Shown: piece by piece, positions 61,534-64,000 of the stretch
Layout of the letters: each line of letters opens with the position of its first letter
Position numbering within the stretch: the stretch's first letter is position 1
NCBI RefSeq assembly: GCF_014697545.1
Contig: NZ_JACJSA010000013.1
Coordinates: forward strand, 62,001-126,000
Length of the DNA stretch: 64,000 nucleotides
From: Oscillatoria sp. FACHB-1407
GTDB taxonomy: Bacteria > Cyanobacteriota > Cyanobacteriia > Elainellales > Elainellaceae
Direction: 5' to 3'
Translations under genes and position numbers: made by a program
Notes under the pieces: model-generated
The model's input: only the letters and a program-made list of their open reading frames with translations
The model's database searches: none
Told to the model about the DNA's origin: nothing

Positions 61534-64000
61534 TCATCCTCGATTATTATCGGGCAAGAGTTGGGTTGATGGAAGGGTGAAATAAAAGGTACTGCCTTGT
61601 TCCAGTTTGCTTTCGACCCAGATTTTACCGCCATGTTGTTTCACAATCGTGCGGCAAATTGCCAAACCTAACCCCGTTCCGCCTTTCTCGCGAGAGTCAG
61701 AGGCATCGACTTGTTGAAACTGACCAAAAATAGTTTCGAGGTATTCTGACGGAATTCCTCGCCCCTGGTCTTGCACGGAAAAAAGGGTGAGGGAGGGGGT
61801 GGATGAGGCGGTGAGAGAATGGGTGGCGGTGAGGGTGACAGTAGAATGAGGGGGAGAAAATTTGATGGCATTACTGAGTAAATTGGTCAGAGTTTGTACG
61901 ATCGCATCAGCATCTGCCCAAACTTCAGCGGTTGTTGGAACAATAGATAGGGTAATTTGATTTTCTTCAGCTTGCGATCGCATCACATCAACTGACTGTC
62001 GAATCAGATCCTCTGCCAAATATGGCTTGAACTTAAACTTAGATTGTCCCGATTCCAGGCGGCGTAAGTTGAGAATATCGTTCACCAGACGCACCAATCG
62101 ATCGCTCTGACGGGCAGCGATCGCAAGCATCTCTTTCATCTTTTCGGGTTTCTTGTCATACACACCCCCGGCAATCAGACCGAGCGATCCTCGAATGGAC
62201 GTGAGGGGAGTGCGGAGTTCATGGCTGACCACGGAGATAAATTCTTGTTTCATCTGGTCAATCTTTTGCCGTTCGGTAATATCCTCTCCAATGCTGATCG
62301 TGCCAATGACGCTGCCATCGGCGTCTTGCAGCATGGTGTTATTCCAGGCGATAAACCGTTCTTCGCCTGATCGGGTCAGGATTGAGTTTTGGTAATAAGG
62401 ATGGGCATTGTGAGACAGGACTTCTGAGAAAACTTCTTGAACGTTCTGCTGATTGGAGGGTGGTAAAAAGTTTTCAAACCAGTTCTTGCCCAAAACGTCT
62501 GAAGCTGTGTACCCAGTCAGGTTAAGGAAGAAGGGATTGACGTAGTTGATGTTGCCCGATTGATCAAGCCCAACGACGATTAACTGCACGTTGTCTAGCA
62601 GCGATCGCCAGCGTCGCTCAGCCTCCTGGATCACAGCCGCTGTTCGCTCGCGTTCTTGCAATTCCACCTGAAGTTGGTTATAGAGGTCTGATTGTTGCAG
62701 AGCGATCGCCATTTGGCTAGCAATTTGTTGCAGTAATTCGATCTCCCAATCCTGCCAATTGCGAGGAGAGACGTTTTGATAGATGGCAAGTAAGCCCCAC
62801 AAGTCTTCTCCAGCAAAGATTGGGGCAACAGCATAGGCTTTTGCCTGGAACTGCTCCAATAAGTCAATGTGGCAGGGTTGCAGTCCTGCGGTGTAGATAT
62901 CTGGAATAACGAACGTTTCATGCTGTTGAAACCGACCGCCCTGAGTTTCTTGAAGATAAGTATCTTCCCAAACCTGCTGGACATCAAAGCTAACAAGCTT
63001 GACCCACTCCTCACTGACAGATTCAGCAATAAAGTCACCGCTCCAATCTGGGCTGAAGCGGTAAACGGCGGCTCGATCGACTTCCAAAATTTGTTTTACT
63101 TCCGTGACGGTTGCTTTGAGAACCTCTTCAAGATTGAGTGAGTGGCGAATGGTTTGGGTAATTGACCACAGTAGCTGTCTTTGTCGGGTTTTCTGGCGTA
63201 GTGTCGCTTCTGTTTGTTTGCGTTCGGTAATATCTTGCTGGACAGCAACAAGAACATCTCCAAACTCAGGGTGCTGAAACACAGAGCAGGTTGCACTGCA
63301 CCAGAAGGGGGTTCCATCTTTCTTGACGTTCTGCACTTCATACGTCGCCTCACTGTTTTGTAAGACCGTATTGACAATCGATTGAGTGACTTCTACTGCT
63401 GTTATGTCTTGAGTGTTGTAATTGAGAATTGAGACAGGTTGACCGTTCAGTTCACTGGAGTTGTAGCCAAACATCTGCTCAAATTTAGGATTGGCGTAGA
63501 CAATGGTTGCATCCTCAGCTTTGACCAGACAAATGCCTTCAGCCATATTGCGAGTGATGACTGCCTGAAGGGCTAAGGTTTTCTCTGCTTGTTTGCGATC
63601 GCTGATATTAAACATACTCGATCGACTCATGACAAAATTGCCCGCATCGTCTCTAATTGCCGTCGCATTCACATTGACCCAACGAGTTAAGCCATCTTTG
63701 CAACGAAGCTGAAACTCTAAATCGTTCACCCAACCTCGCCGCATAAATTGAGGAAAGTCTTGGTGGAATATTTGTTGGCTTTCAGGCGTAATCAGGTCTG
63801 TAAACTTCATCTGATTGAGGACTTCATCACGGGTGTATCCCAACCACTTCAATTCAGTATCATTGATACGGACAATAGTGCCCTCTGCATCTAAGGAATG
63901 ATAACCACAGGGCGCATTGTTATAAAGATCTTCTAATTCCTGTTTAACCTGCTCCTGTTCTTTCAAGGAAATCAAAAGGCGACTATTTAATGCGTTTAAC
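61534..64000 (-). CDS. PAS-PAS-GAF-PAS histidine kinase, 5' end outside the window
   Basis: At least 813 aa. The frame stays open to the window edge (LNALNSRLLISLKEQEQ before the nominal start), so the true start lies beyond 64000. PAS 1 (NNAPCGYHSLDAEGTIVRIN), PAS 2, phytochrome-type GAF (AAVYRFSPDWSGDFIAES), PAS 3, HisKA with VVSHELRTPLTSIRGSLGLI and ATPase ([29 protein letters not shown]). The GAF has no chromophore Cys-His. Followed by two stand-alone receivers. Confidence 0.88.
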   Translation of the reverse strand, partial: LNALNSRLLISLKEQEQVKQELEDLYNNAPCGYHSLDAEGTIVRINDTELKWLGYTRDEVLNQMKFTDLITPESQQIFHQDFPQFMRRGWVNDLEFQLRCKDGLTRWVNVNATAIRDDAGNFVMSRSSMFNISDRKQAEKTLALQAVITRNMAEGICLVKAEDATIVYANPKFEQMFGYNSSELNGQPVSILNYNTQDITAVEVTQSIVNTVLQNSEATYEVQNVKKDGTPFWCSATCSVFQHPEFGDVLVAVQQDITERKQTEATLRQKTRQRQLLWSITQTIRHSLNLEEVLKATVTEVKQILEVDRAAVYRFSPDWSGDFIAESVSEEWVKLVSFDVQQVWEDTYLQETQGGRFQQHETFVIPDIYTAGLQPCHIDLLEQFQAKAYAVAPIFAGEDLWGLLAIYQNVSPRNWQDWEIELLQQIASQMAIALQQSDLYNQLQVELQERERTAAVIQEAERRWRSLLDNVQLIVVGLDQSGNINYVNPFFLNLTGYTASDVLGKNWFENFLPPSNQQNVQEVFSEVLSHNAHPYYQNSILTRSGEERFIAWNNTMLQDADGSVIGTISIGEDITERQKIDQMKQEFISVVSHELRTPLTSIRGSLGLIAGGVYDKKPEKMKEMLAIAARQSDRLVRLVNDILNLRRLESGQSKFKFKPYLAEDLIRQSVDVMRSQAEENQITLSIVPTTAEVWADADAIVQTLTNLLSNAIKFSPPHSTVTLTATHSLTASSTPSLTLFSVQDQGRGIPSEYLETIFGQFQQVDASDSREKGGTGLGLAICRTIVKQHGGKIWVESKLEQGSTFYFTLPSTQLLPDNNRG

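Overview
The window looks like an accessory region of a filamentous cyanobacterium (Leptolyngbya/Oscillatoriales-like is an inference only). The HIP1 palindrome GCGATCGC is scattered throughout. Multi-PAS sensor kinases, Rcp1-like receivers, a filamentous-haemagglutinin-type exoprotein with cyanobacterial features and remnants of several insertion-sequence families fit this. It may be a megaplasmid or a variable chromosomal region; no replication or partition genes are visible.

Layout. (a) 94-2917: a minus-strand array of 29 tRNA or tRNA-like genes, preceded by a 64-codon leader gene (2973-3167) and a promoter carrying four phased ATACTACA-type boxes. (b) 3.3-6.7 kb: an unknown gene fragment, a ribbon-helix-helix gene broken by a nonsense codon whose upstream region carries the same boxes, a beta-propeller protein and a divergent TetR regulator with two operators. 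(c) 7.2-16.4 kb: a metal-efflux operon (two lipoproteins, a His-rich membrane-fusion protein, an HME-RND pump, a response regulator and a histidine kinase) with a MerR gene; MerR-type promoters with 20-bp spacers precede both the operon and merR. (d) 16.5-28 kb: an AraC/M23 chimera, a PchB-like enzyme, a glycosyltransferase, a four-gene redox operon (DsbA-like, cupin, GMC oxidoreductase, RclA-like flavoprotein), an IS1 remnant, a secreted nuclease, and an AraC/SDR pair. (e) 28.6-36.4 kb: a large two-partner-secretion exoprotein, a MAPEG protein, an AraC regulator and an ISAzo13-like element. (f) 36.4-38.2 kb: a second, decayed copy of the tRNA-array locus (unknown gene, leader, tRNAs) on the plus strand. 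(g) 38.2-45.3 kb: ThiF-like, YjbQ and PepE genes, an acetyltransferase/MFS group, and several pseudogenes. (h) 45.3-64 kb: a dense signalling block on the minus strand with five kinases, one broken kinase and three stand-alone receivers.

The most unusual part is the tRNA-array locus. All five Leu-anticodon tRNAs have 5-nt variable loops instead of the long arm, while Ser and Tyr keep theirs. Two tRNAs contain palindromic insertions and two have lost their 5' halves to the same 28-bp repeat. Perfect hairpins of 9-24 bp lie between genes. The same helically phased operator boxes occur at both array loci and at the ribbon-helix-helix gene, which suggests (inference) one regulatory circuit controlling a normally silent spare tRNA set. 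Large tRNA arrays are known in filamentous cyanobacteria such as Anabaena; the shared operator and leader gene are what I would follow up.

Much of the window is decaying: more than fifteen truncated or frameshifted genes, usually next to IS or MITE-like sequences.
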